23,000 nt of DNA. Origin: a virus. The notes under the pieces were generated by a model that did no database searches, had not been told where the DNA came from, and was given only the letters and a program-made list of their open reading frames with translations. The DNA lies in the IMG/VR virus record IMGVR_UViG_3300032291_002073, positions 1 through 23,000 of that record. The stretch is one strand, 5' to 3'. Position 1 is the stretch's first letter. Every line of letters starts with the position of its first letter. Position numbers and translations under genes: made by a program. Shown in pieces: positions 15,380-22,301 of this stretch.

Positions 15380-16819
15380 TTATTCACTTTGTATATAGTC
15401 GGTTGGTTTACTGATTGTAAAGATAACATCGTAAGTCTTACGCTTGTTATTAAATACGTTAAATGTGCCTGCATTAACATTAGTGCGATATTGCACCGCC
15501 CCGTTCTCATCAACAACAAAAACGGCTATTGACTTAGGCAATCCCATTAGCCCCCTTACATCGTTCTCATCTAACTTGCTTGCCGTTAATGTTATGCTGT
15601 TACCTGATGCTTTGCTAAGTAGTACCGCTTTTGCATCGGCTGTTGCCATATCTTCAATGTAAGGCTCATACACCTGACCGCTTGAAGTCGTTTGCACTTC
15701 TATCTCACGCTCATTAAATAACCAGTAATCCCAACCGCCTAATTGGTTTCTCCAAACTAACATAGTACCTGGGCAACTTTCTCTTACCCTTATGTACTTC
15801 AATTCACCAACCGCCAAAAACGGGAATACACTTCTACGAATTTGCACGGCTGTATATGAATAGGGGCTACTTGTTACAACTCCCCTGTTAACTCCAATCC
15901 TACTTACTTGTCCGTTATAATCAACCAACGTGCCTACTGAAGTAGCTTCAATAAATACTTTGTTCTCATCGTACCATAGTTGTATGGCTTCTAATGTATC
16001 TCCTAAGTTAAAGCAAAAAGCTAAATCAAACGGATAGCCCAACCATATACTTGGCTCTTCAAACCCACTCATATATAAACCATCAGCATCAGCATCGTCA
16101 ATCATTAAGTATTGAGCCATGTTAGGGGCTAAGGTAGCTTTTAACTGCAAAGCTGAATTGGTGGCAAAGAAATCAATATCAACATCGTCATCATTAGAAA
16201 CAACATCGTAAGCGCCGGCACTTAAACCGTAGTAATTTTCACGGTAACGAACCCTGTAACGCAAACTTCCGCCTGTATCTAATTGGTTAAGCGCACTATC
16301 GGAATAGCTGTAATCATTGCTTAACTCCCCTTTTAGGTACTCTTCTATTTGAGCAACAACACTTCCGTTTGGTAGGTTTTGAAACTTAGCCATAGGTGTA
16401 GTTGAACTTACACTTTGCCCGTTGATAGGTACATAAGCCGACCCGTTCCATTTGTCAATAATAAGTTCTACCCTCCAATCTTTTATAATGGTAGGGTATA
16501 TTCCAAAACCTGATGTTGAACTAACATAAGGTATATCGGTTGTTACGTTGTTGCCTGATACAGCCGTTACAGTACCCGTTGCATTATAAGTAGTGCCGTT
16601 TGATGACTGAACATATATAGGGGTATTGGTTGTTACGCCTGATGGTGGCGTAGTGCTAAAGTTAAAACGGGCAAAACCGCTAACATTTGTTACAGTTGAA
16701 AACACCCTGTCTTGCCTTTGAAAGATAAAGCGCACATAATTATAACAAGCAGTCCAGTAACTTATGTCACCGGTGTTAGGCTCGGTTGCTTGTGGTCTTT
16801 CTATTATGCTAACTGCCAT
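15380..16819 (-). CDS. Tail structural protein
   Basis: This 479-residue protein starts MAVSIIERPQATEPNTGDIS and lies in the tail module between small completion-type genes and the secreted protein. It is beta-rich, with many Thr, Ser, Val and Tyr residues, no signal peptide and no membrane segment. The segment around residues 360-375, MLVWRNQLGGWDYWLFNERE, and the Ser/Thr-rich part at 45-105 match proteins I know from Bacteroidota phage tail clusters, often left as hypothetical. I infer a tail wall or tip protein. The start overlaps the 65-residue gene by 11 bases. The function is not assigned by any motif I can see. Confidence 0.62.
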   Translation of the reverse strand: MAVSIIERPQATEPNTGDISYWTACYNYVRFIFQRQDRVFSTVTNVSGFARFNFSTTPPSGVTTNTPIYVQSSNGTTYNATGTVTAVSGNNVTTDIPYVSSTSGFGIYPTIIKDWRVELIIDKWNGSAYVPINGQSVSSTTPMAKFQNLPNGSVVAQIEEYLKGELSNDYSYSDSALNQLDTGGSLRYRVRYRENYYGLSAGAYDVVSNDDDVDIDFFATNSALQLKATLAPNMAQYLMIDDADADGLYMSGFEEPSIWLGYPFDLAFCFNLGDTLEAIQLWYDENKVFIEATSVGTLVDYNGQVSRIGVNRGVVTSSPYSYTAVQIRRSVFPFLAVGELKYIRVRESCPGTMLVWRNQLGGWDYWLFNEREIEVQTTSSGQVYEPYIEDMATADAKAVLLSKASGNSITLTASKLDENDVRGLMGLPKSIAVFVVDENGAVQYRTNVNAGTFNVFNNKRKTYDVIFTISKPTDYIQSE

Positions 16820-17006
16820 TGGTTACTTTTTTAAGTTCTTTTAGCCTATCAATTGATGCCAATTGTTCTTTATGCGTACCACGTTCAATACGCAATATTT
16901 GAACGTCTACAAAATAATCAACATCTTTTATCACCCCGCAAGATAGTTTTTGTGGGCTTTTAAATTCCGTTGTTCTTGCCCATTCTATTAGGTCGGCTGT
17001 TTCCAT
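16809..17006 (-). CDS. Small unknown tail-module protein
   Basis: This 65-residue protein begins METADLIEWARTTEFKSPQK. It shares one base with the upstream gene stop (TAATG) and overlaps the next gene by 11 bases, so it is translated as part of the operon, which supports it being a real gene. A conserved-looking middle, GVIKDVDYFVDVQILRIERG, suggests a small beta protein. No family is recognised. A tail accessory role is only an inference from position. Confidence 0.62.
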   Translation of the reverse strand: METADLIEWARTTEFKSPQKLSCGVIKDVDYFVDVQILRIERGTHKEQLASIDRLKELKKVTNGS

Positions 17007-17491
17007 TATATTACTGTTGCTGATGTGTTTCTTATCACTTCACTTTTAATCAAAGATACATAATAGTCCCCAAACTTAGCGGCTGTATCGTTTAACCATT
17101 CCTGATTAACCGCTTCAGTTATTACACCGCTATTTTTGCCCGACCTGTAAAGAACGTTACCCTCTTTTAATAGCTTGGTAGATATTGCATAGGCTAAACT
17201 GCGTTGGTTGCCGTTGGCGGCTGTTATGCCTTTAATCAATGTCCACCGTTCAATACTGTCAACCATTGCTTTAGGTGGGCGTGTGGTCTTTTGGCTTGGT
17301 CGGCTGCCATACTCGCTTGCAAACAGATAACCCGCCCCGTCAATCAATACGCCTTTGGTGTCATCGGCTTGTATTTTCATTTCGGCAATTGACCGACCTG
17401 ATGCTCTACGGTTTTGAATAACCATATTGTTAGCAATGTTCATTTTTGCCAACTCTAACTGTTCAATGATTATTTCTTTTATACTATACAT
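17006..17491 (-). CDS. Putative tail/neck completion protein (gp10-like)
   Basis: This 161-residue protein begins MYSIKEIIIEQLELAKMNIA. The central part, EYGSRPSQKTTRPPKAMVDS (about 59-78) followed by IERWTLIKGI and later LAYAISTKLLKEGNVLYRSG, is the pattern RPP...I..W...kGi...s.AyaI..ki.keGt..yR that I know from HK97 gp10-like and related minor capsid/tail completion proteins. It overlaps its neighbours by 13 bases and one base. The likely role is at the head-tail or tail-neck junction. This is from motif memory and position; no search was possible. Confidence 0.62.
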   Translation of the reverse strand: MYSIKEIIIEQLELAKMNIANNMVIQNRRASGRSIAEMKIQADDTKGVLIDGAGYLFASEYGSRPSQKTTRPPKAMVDSIERWTLIKGITAANGNQRSLAYAISTKLLKEGNVLYRSGKNSGVITEAVNQEWLNDTAAKFGDYYVSLIKSEVIRNTSATVI

Positions 17492-17955
17492 ATAGCACCC
17501 CCGTTAACAATAGGCAAGTCAATTTCTAATAACACTCCAGTTAAACCAACATCGTATGGCAGGTTGACTACATCGGTTAAGGTGTAGCTTGTACCAGTTG
17601 CCACATTAAAGTATTTTTTACCGTTGGCATCTTCAGCACTTTGCAGCCTAACAATAAATTCTTTAGCGTATGTGCGCATCTCTAAAATAGTAACCCTTTG
17701 TTGTGCGGGTGTGGCATCTAAAATAGCCTTATCAGCAAAGAACATAACCACTGGGTATACAACTGTTGAATTACCCATACTTGCTATGGTTTCACGGGAG
17801 CGTAACGGCTCGTCTAAATAAACCTTTGGAAACGTGGCGTTATCCCCGTCTTTGTTTTGCTCAAAGCGTGTGCCGTGAGTTAACACCAATGCTGGGCTTG
17901 CACCAATAGAGCCTACTATCTCACTTAATACTGTTACTATATCAACGGCTTGCAT
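17479..17955 (-). CDS. Putative tail terminator/minor tail protein
   Basis: This 158-residue protein starts MQAVDIVTVLSEIVGSIGAS and overlaps the long form of the chaperone frame by 14 bases. It is beta-rich with a helix near 80-105 (TPAQQRVTILEMRTYAKEFI). In the usual siphovirus order, completion, terminator, tail tube and chaperone genes lie near each other, and its size fits a tail terminator. That is inference; no decisive motif is visible. The early residues PKVYLDEPLRSRETIASMGN are the most distinctive segment. Confidence 0.52.
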   Translation of the reverse strand: MQAVDIVTVLSEIVGSIGASPALVLTHGTRFEQNKDGDNATFPKVYLDEPLRSRETIASMGNSTVVYPVVMFFADKAILDATPAQQRVTILEMRTYAKEFIVRLQSAEDANGKKYFNVATGTSYTLTDVVNLPYDVGLTGVLLEIDLPIVNGGAICIV

Positions 17956-18705
17956 ATATCTTTTGTAGTTTTTCGGTGTAGTCGCTTACTTCTTTTTCGT
18001 ACCTTAATATAGTAAAGGCATCGGAATACTCCAGGTCTTGTACTTGTTCTGATGTCAAACCGTGCGCTTTCATAATTGTACGGATTTGGGGGTACGAGCC
18101 ATATTTTTTAAACCGTTCAACACCTGCTGCAACCTCTTCGGGCTTTGGCTTGCTGCCGAGATAGTCGGCTTCACGTTGGATGACTTTAGCAAGCCGCTCA
18201 AAAAAAAATCAATTAAGGGCTTCGCAGAGGTTATTGGGTAATCATTAAACCATTGCTCTAACTCATCAACTCTTTTATCGGAATAACTGCCATAGGCTTC
18301 AACACAAAAAGTTATTGCCAGTAGTCGTGCATAGCAATCGGGATTAACTTCTACACCTGATGTATTGGTAATGGCTAATTGCTGAAATGCTATCTTTTGC
18401 CCAAACTTTAAACCCTCAAACCCTGCCGGTATGTTTAATACCTTGTCTTTATAATCAACCGCTTCAGGTTTTTCAAACTTTGGCAATCGGCTTAACCAAC
18501 CTAAGTTAACACCAATGGTAAGGTGAAAGTTAGCTAAGTCCGCATTGTTAAGAGTATCAACATCAATACCTAACAAGCAAGCTGCCACCGTAACTGCATC
18601 GGCTGTATCAGGCAACTTGCGTAAGGCTGAATAGCTTTTGAGGCTTAACTCTTCCCAGTCTAATGGTAACTGATAATCTTTATTGTCAATCTTTAGCTTT
18701 AGCAT
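17942..18705 (-). CDS. Tail assembly chaperone, long form by -1 frameshift
   Basis: If ribosomes slip back one base on the T9 run (18208-18200), codons 1-168 of the short form continue into the -1 frame for 86 residues, ending with TGA at 17944-17942. The total is about 254 residues. The -1 extension is strongly protein-like: FFFERLAKVIQREADYLGSK, then PEEVAAGVERFKKYG, MKAHGLTSEQVQDLEYSD and DYTEKLQKIY. It fills the gap that the short form leaves before the next gene, overlapping that gene by 14 bases as is usual here. In this frame a TGA lies just before the T run, so only slippage can join the two parts. This copies the lambda G/GT logic, in which the fused form binds the tape measure. A homopolymer sequencing error is the main alternative. 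Confidence 0.6.
18070..18705 (-). CDS. Tail assembly chaperone candidate, unshifted short form
   Basis: This 211-residue form begins MLKLKIDNKDYQLPLDWEEL, a pattern (short strands, then P...W.eL....y..L) that I know from phage tail assembly chaperones. The first ~166 residues are compact and helical (for example AITFCVEAYGSYSDKRVDEL), while the 43 residues after the T run (LSGLLKSSNVKPTISAASQS onward) are low-complexity and look like an alternative-frame tail. The stop TGA overlaps an ATG of the -1 frame. The position far upstream of the tape measure is unusual for a chaperone, so the name is an inference from sequence pattern plus the frameshift. Confidence 0.62.
   Translation of the reverse strand: MLKLKIDNKDYQLPLDWEELSLKSYSALRKLPDTADAVTVAACLLGIDVDTLNNADLANFHLTIGVNLGWLSRLPKFEKPEAVDYKDKVLNIPAGFEGLKFGQKIAFQQLAITNTSGVEVNPDCYARLLAITFCVEAYGSYSDKRVDELEQWFNDYPITSAKPLIDFFLSGLLKSSNVKPTISAASQSPKRLQQVLNGLKNMARTPKSVQL
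18147..18208 (-). promoter_or_regulatory. Predicted programmed -1 ribosomal frameshift signal
   Basis: On the minus strand a run of nine T (18208-18200) gives the heptamer T TTT TTT in the zero frame (after GA in the codon GAT). After six bases of spacer (TT plus GAGC), GGCTTGCT (18195-18188) can pair perfectly with AGCAAGCC (18154-18147). Inside the loop GCCGA (18169-18165) pairs with TCGGC (18159-18155), a second stem that would stack directly beside the first. Slippery run, spacer and stem match the usual bacterial frameshift layout. Confidence 0.6.
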
Positions 18706-18734
18706 GTTGCAAATATAAAATATTTTAGTTAATA

Positions 18735-18989
18735 TTACCGCTTCATAGTGTTTGATTGGTTAGACTTTGCCCTGCGTACTGCGGGGCTTTGTCTTTCAAT
18801 GCACTTATCAGTTACTTGTATCAGGTGCTTTGTTCCGTTCAGTTCAAACCGTATTACGTTGGTTTGCTTATGCCTTTTGCACTTCTTAACCTCAACACCC
18901 CCTAAAGAATAGATTGATAAAATAAACCCTGCAATAGCCCGGTAAGCTAATGATTTACTGCTATACAGTTTATTGGTTTTCATATTCAT
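18735..18989 (-). CDS. Small basic hypothetical protein
   Basis: This 84-residue protein begins MNMKTNKLYSSKSLAYRAIA and is rich in Lys and Arg, ending TMKR. A short hydrophobic part (AIAGFILSIYSLGG, about 18-31) may be a weak membrane-associated helix or a buried core. It lies between terminase and the chaperone with gaps of 29 and 78 bases, larger than elsewhere. No family is recognised. The open frame is short but has its own ATG pair (MNM). It could be spurious, but the gap it fills supports it. Confidence 0.5.
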   Translation of the reverse strand: MNMKTNKLYSSKSLAYRAIAGFILSIYSLGGVEVKKCKRHKQTNVIRFELNGTKHLIQVTDKCIERQSPAVRRAKSNQSNTMKR

Positions 18990-19067
18990 ACCCGACCCGC
19001 TTTTGTAGGTTATTTGGTATTTGTCCTCGTTCTTGGTTATTATTATTCTTGCTGCTATTGTTTTTAT

Positions 19068-21029
19068 TTACCTACTTGAAACTAATTGTACTCTTTGCCT
19101 TGTTAGTGGCTTGCTGACTAAATGGTAGCAGCCGTAGCGCATCGCATCACAATTATGAACTAATACCCCGTTTGCAAAGTATTCGTGGCAATCTTCAACT
19201 TCTAAATCATATACTATTTCTTTCCAACTTTCGCCTACGCCTAAGTGCAGTAGCTTTGCAGTTTTGATGGCAGTATTTTGATATGCCTCTGTTTCTTGTT
19301 TGGTATTCTTTTCCGCATACTTCGCATGATAAAGTTTTAAATGGAACATTCTCCCAAAGTTTAGTAGCGTGTTGCCTATGCCATTCAATACCGTCTTTTG
19401 TTTTATGCCACTCTTTTGAGGCTTCAATACCTTTTGCGTGAAATTCTTTAGCCCAGTCAGGATTATTGATAAACTTTTGCTTACCATGCTCTGAAAGATG
19501 TTTTTTAGCTTCGATAAGTTTAAGATTATCAATTCTATTATCCCAAGAATTACCGTTAACATGGTGAACATGATACCCTTTTGGTCGTTTGCCATTGTAG
19601 TATTCCCAAACTTTGTGGTGCATATGGTGTTTATGCTGCATAAAGTATTTTCTGCCCGGATAGAGTTTATATCTTTTTCCGTTAAAGGTTTGATATGGCA
19701 AATTGTCTGCCCCTGTTTTAATTGTGAAATCTGTGTCCATTCTGTATCGGTGCTGATTAAATGATTGTTAGTAGCACACAAATATACAGAAATCGTACCG
19801 CATTGCATCAAATACTTATTAACTTGTTTCTCTCCGTTATTAAATACGTTTAATACTTTTTTATAACCCTTTCTTGTTAATACCATATCACCAACTTTAA
19901 TTTCTGATATAGGCTTATTGCCTTTGTCAGTAAATATCAATGTAGATGCAATAAAGCAAGCGTCGTCTTTAGCCTTTACAGGCTCTTCTAATACGGTATC
20001 AGTAGCGTTATGACGTTTCCATTTGTAGTTCTGTATCTCTTTAACCAGGTTCTCACCATTGACAAATAGTTTTTGGCTTTTTACCTTATCAATCCCGTGC
20101 TTTACTTCTTTGGTTGCCGCCCTAATGTTGTAACCGGCTTTGCGAATGTCGGCTATTATTTCAGGTCTTGCACCATCGGCATATATTTCGGCAAGTTTAT
20201 CAACTACGGCTGCCAATGCGTTTATCAGTTCGGGTGTTGTTAGGTGCGATTGGTAAAGCAACTCACGGGCATATATCTCACCATCACGGTAAGAACACTT
20301 AACAAGTGCCGTGGGGTGATTGTAGCCAAAGTCTAAGCCATACATTACCCTGCAACCATCAGGCTCTTCGTGGTAATATTCGTAACGTGGGTATATTAAG
20401 TCCTTGCTACTGGCACGTTCACCCATTCCGTAAACCTTAAACCAATCGGGGTCGGCTTCACGGGCTGCCTCAATTTCGGCAACTATTTCTTTAGGTAGAA
20501 ACGGATTGTCTAAGTATGTAGACTTAATCAGCGTGCAATCCTCACGGGTTAGTATCTTATCGTATATCCAATGGTAAAGGTCAGACGGGTTAAAGTCCAT
20601 TAGTATCTGCCCGGCGGTACGGCTCGTTACTTGCTTAAAATCTTCATAGGTACAATAGTTGGCTTCATTAAACCAAAATATATCCTGTTTACGCCCGTGC
20701 AACTTTAGCGGGTCATCTAAGCCAATAAATTGTATTTCGCTGCCGCTATCCTTTAGGGTGTAGGTTAGACTGCTAAGGTGTACATTAAAGCGGTTGGCTA
20801 TCCCTGCCTGACTGATAACGTCTATAAAATCTTTGTATGCTGTATCTTTTAGATTAGTTAAAGCCGACCTTGCAATGGTTATCTTTAAACCTTTGGTGTT
20901 GATTGCTTTATACAATATGTACTGAATGATAGAATAGGTTTTGCTTGACCTTGCTCCGCCCTGATGTACTATGAGTCGGGTGTTGGCTGCTAAGGTTTGT
21001 TCAAAGACTATTGTGCTATTTAGTTCCAT
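19068..21029 (-). CDS. terL: Terminase large subunit with inserted intein
   Basis: The precursor has 653 residues; splicing would remove 269 and leave about 384. The enzyme is the ATPase/nuclease that packages DNA and cuts the concatemer. The ATPase part has the Walker A-like VHQGGARSSKTYSI (about 21-34) and the Walker B region DIFWFNEANY (116-125). The nuclease part has YGLDFGYNHPTALV (230-243) with likely Asp232, EIYADGARPEIIADIRKAGY (281-300), and the conserved DDA/DAMRYG site. The intein interrupts exactly there: KAKDDA precedes it and CDAMRYG follows. The start overlaps the small terminase by 14 bases. The spliced length is shorter than many large terminases (about 420-550) but within a reasonable range. 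Confidence 0.9.
   Translation of the reverse strand: MELNSTIVFEQTLAANTRLIVHQGGARSSKTYSIIQYILYKAINTKGLKITIARSALTNLKDTAYKDFIDVISQAGIANRFNVHLSSLTYTLKDSGSEIQFIGLDDPLKLHGRKQDIFWFNEANYCTYEDFKQVTSRTAGQILMDFNPSDLYHWIYDKILTREDCTLIKSTYLDNPFLPKEIVAEIEAAREADPDWFKVYGMGERASSKDLIYPRYEYYHEEPDGCRVMYGLDFGYNHPTALVKCSYRDGEIYARELLYQSHLTTPELINALAAVVDKLAEIYADGARPEIIADIRKAGYNIRAATKEVKHGIDKVKSQKLFVNGENLVKEIQNYKWKRHNATDTVLEEPVKAKDDACFIASTLIFTDKGNKPISEIKVGDMVLTRKGYKKVLNVFNNGEKQVNKYLMQCGTISVYLCATNNHLISTDTEWTQISQLKQGQTICHIKPLTEKDINSIRAENTLCSINTICTTKFGNTTMANDQKGIMFTMLTVILGIIELIILNLSKLKNIFQSMVSKSLSIILTGLKNFTQKVLKPQKSGIKQKTVLNGIGNTLLNFGRMFHLKLYHAKYAEKNTKQETEAYQNTAIKTAKLLHLGVGESWKEIVYDLEVEDCHEYFANGVLVHNCDAMRYGCYHLVSKPLTRQRVQLVSSR
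19207..19740 (-). CDS. HNH homing endonuclease encoded out of frame within the intein
   Basis: This 177-residue frame starts at ATG 19740 and is shifted by two bases against the terminase/intein frame. It has the HNH_3-like core GYHVHHVNGNSWDNRIDNLK (about 54-73), preceded by KVWEYYNGKRPK and followed by IEAKKHLSEHGKQ. The C-terminal end CEVCGKEYQTRNRGISKYCH resembles the zinc-finger-like tail common in phage HNH homing enzymes, followed by a basic RRRRK. An in-frame TAA at 19770-19768 closes the frame upstream, so it must start independently. It begins just after the N-terminal splicing blocks and ends a few codons into the C-terminal block, so it fills the space between them. Activity would spread the intein to intein-free terminase genes. 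Confidence 0.85.
   Translation of the reverse strand: MDTDFTIKTGADNLPYQTFNGKRYKLYPGRKYFMQHKHHMHHKVWEYYNGKRPKGYHVHHVNGNSWDNRIDNLKLIEAKKHLSEHGKQKFINNPDWAKEFHAKGIEASKEWHKTKDGIEWHRQHATKLWENVPFKTLSCEVCGKEYQTRNRGISKYCHQNCKATALRRRRKLERNSI
19779..19812 (-). promoter_or_regulatory. Promoter-like site before the nested HNH gene
   Basis: On the minus strand TTTG (19812-19809), a 22-base spacer and TATATTTG (19786-19779) fit the flavobacterial TTG-N17-23-TAnnTTTG form. A transcript would start near 19772 and reach the HNH ATG at 19740 after about 32 bases. The site lies inside the intein coding region, so it may be a chance match in AT-rich sequence; the agreement of position, spacing and downstream ORF is the reason to list it. 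Confidence 0.4.
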
Positions 21030-21318
21030 CTGGGCGAACTATGCGAATGGTAAGTTCGTTGCTTTCGTTTCCGTCTTTATCGGTAAAGCTGACGTTTTGC
21101 AGCTTAGGTAATATGTAAGGCAACACTTCGCCACATGCTTTAACGTAGCTTAAACCTTTTAGCGTGTTCATTTCTTTAAATAGCTTATCAACCATATCGG
21201 TATTGAAACCATCGGTTAATGCTTCTCTTAGTTGCCTCTTAATAGGGTTGGTTGCCCCTTTAGGTTTGCCGGGGTTTCCCTTTTTAAATGCGGTGCTTGG
21301 TGCTTTCCTTGTTCCCAT
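21016..21318 (-). CDS. terS: Putative terminase small subunit
   Basis: This 100-residue protein directly precedes the large terminase and overlaps it by 14 bases. The start, TAFKKGNPGKPKGATNPIKR (about 9-28), matches the DUF5681-like basic motif (FkpGnpGkPKG) found in many phage small-terminase-type proteins. The middle is helical (ALTDGFNTDMVDKLFKEMNT) and the C-terminus ends TIRIVRPDGTK, a strand that may contact the large subunit. DNA recognition for packaging is the expected role. The identification rests on motif, size and position. Confidence 0.7.
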   Translation of the reverse strand: MGTRKAPSTAFKKGNPGKPKGATNPIKRQLREALTDGFNTDMVDKLFKEMNTLKGLSYVKACGEVLPYILPKLQNVSFTDKDGNESNELTIRIVRPDGTK

Positions 21319-21327
21319 CGTATCGGG

Positions 21328-21340
21328 TCGTTATTAACGA
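21328..21340. repeat. 13-base perfect palindrome before the small terminase
   Basis: TCGTTATTAACGA is a perfect palindrome with a single central base, lying in the short gap just before the small terminase start. It could be an operator. A -7-like TAACTTTG (21357-21350, minus strand) lies next to it but has no matching -33 element, so the regulatory role is uncertain. Confidence 0.3.
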
Positions 21341-21343
21341 TAT

Positions 21344-21997
21344 TTATACCAAAGTTAACATTTCTTTTCTAATTCCTTTGCCCGGTATGTGAACGGGCTT
21401 GGTAAAGTCGTGTGTTTCAGGCTCAAAGTTAGCCCAATCTTTTAATATATCTTCAATTCGGTCTTTATAATTTCGGTTTGCGTTGCTATGGGTTAACTTT
21501 TCACGGTAGCTTTCTACACTATCCCTGACGTGGCTGTAGTGGTGGGCTTCAATCTCTTCTCTTTTGAAGATGTGAATGTTCTTTGCTGGGATTGCTCGTG
21601 TAGGGTCTACTCTTATATCCCAAGCGTTTAGTTTTAAGTTTCCGATTGTTTGAATAAATGGTATGTAATATGTTTCGGGTGTGGCAAACTTTACCGTTTT
21701 ATACTTATAGTAGGTTTGCATTTGGCAAGCGGTGGCTTGTAGGTTGTTGCGGTTGATGAAATATATAGCTCTATCCACGTCTTCAGGCTTGTAAACCTCA
21801 TCGCAATCCATCAGCAGTACATGGGTGCAACCAATAAGCCTATCAATACCTTTTTGCCTTTTTGCCATTTCGCCTTTGTGGTCTTCATACTTACCGTAGA
21901 CTAATTCTAATTGGTGTGCAAATGGTTGAATGCCGGCAATGCTTTCTTTTAGGTTTTCAAGTCCGTCAAATATGTTGTATACTACTCCTAATTTCAT
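21344..21997 (-). CDS. GT2-like glycosyltransferase in the packaging module
   Basis: This 217-residue protein begins MKLGVVYNIFDGLENLKESI, a GT-A type first strand, and carries THVLLMDCDEVYKPEDVDRA (about 58-77), where D64 and D66 form a DxD-like acid pair. Later EIEAHHYSHVRDSVESYREK (about 148-167) has the His and Arg pattern seen at the ends of GT2-like enzymes that act on small sugars. It overlaps the HNH gene upstream by four bases (ATGA) and sits 25 bases before the small terminase. A glycosyltransferase in this position is unusual. Substrate and target are unknown. Confidence 0.7.
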   Translation of the reverse strand: MKLGVVYNIFDGLENLKESIAGIQPFAHQLELVYGKYEDHKGEMAKRQKGIDRLIGCTHVLLMDCDEVYKPEDVDRAIYFINRNNLQATACQMQTYYKYKTVKFATPETYYIPFIQTIGNLKLNAWDIRVDPTRAIPAKNIHIFKREEIEAHHYSHVRDSVESYREKLTHSNANRNYKDRIEDILKDWANFEPETHDFTKPVHIPGKGIRKEMLTLV

Positions 21998-22299
21998 TTT
22001 CTGTTGTAATGTACTGTTAGTATTCTTTCTTTTACCGTTTCAAAATCTAAGTGCATAGTTGCGGCGTGTTTTAAAACAAGGTACTCAAAATCCCCCTGGT
22101 TATCTCCGTACTTATCGTGGCACTCCCGGCACATAGCCATAAGGTTTTCAATAAAGTCCATTACCTTACTGCCACCCATTCCTTTAGGTTTTATATGGTT
22201 TATGTCTACGGCTTGCCTACCACATTTACACTCGCACTCTATCCAGCTATTAATATCGTAGCCAAAATAGTCAAAGTAAATTTTAGTGTGCGGTTGCAT
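21994..22299 (-). CDS. HNH endonuclease of the packaging module
   Basis: This 101-residue protein has a compact HNH fold: CECKCGRQAVDINHIKPKGM (about 23-42), with a CxC/CxxC-type metal pair before HNH, then ENLMAMCRECHDKYGD (about 51-66) with a second CxxC. Small HNH proteins next to terminase genes are known in many long-tailed phages and aid the terminase in DNA cleavage and packaging (HK97 gp74 is a model). It is unrelated in sequence layout to the HNH frame nested in the intein. Its stop overlaps the glycosyltransferase start by four bases. Confidence 0.82.
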   Translation of the reverse strand: MQPHTKIYFDYFGYDINSWIECECKCGRQAVDINHIKPKGMGGSKVMDFIENLMAMCRECHDKYGDNQGDFEYLVLKHAATMHLDFETVKERILTVHYNRK

Positions 22300-22301
22300 T
22301 G

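Larger units (their letters stand above)
19152..19958 (-). mobile_element. Intein in the terminase nuclease active site
   Basis: The inserted 269 residues begin with Cys358 (CFIASTLIFTDKGNKPISEI, block A), and VGDMVLTRKGY follows. Block B has the TxxH motif in CATNNHLIS (418-426). The C-terminal splicing block reads VYDLEVEDCHEYFANGVLVH and ends with the penultimate His625 and Asn626, with Cys627 as the +1 residue. All splicing residues of a standard class 1 intein are present. The splicing blocks at both ends are in one frame. The stretch between them (about residues 443-604) has no recognisable endonuclease domain in that frame and is rich in I, L, K and N. Excision restores the DDACDAMRYG metal site. 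Confidence 0.88.

Noticed and set aside
14626-15519. Longer 297-residue start for the secreted protein
   Set aside because: It would place the signal peptide 48 residues inside and start within the upstream tail gene; ATG 15375 lies right after that gene's stop.
18710-18717. TATATTTG -7-like box before the chaperone gene
   Set aside because: No TTG at the needed distance, and transcription would begin at the start codon itself.
21350-21357. TAACTTTG -7-like box before the small terminase
   Set aside because: No -33 element 17-23 bases upstream; kept only as a remark beside the palindrome.
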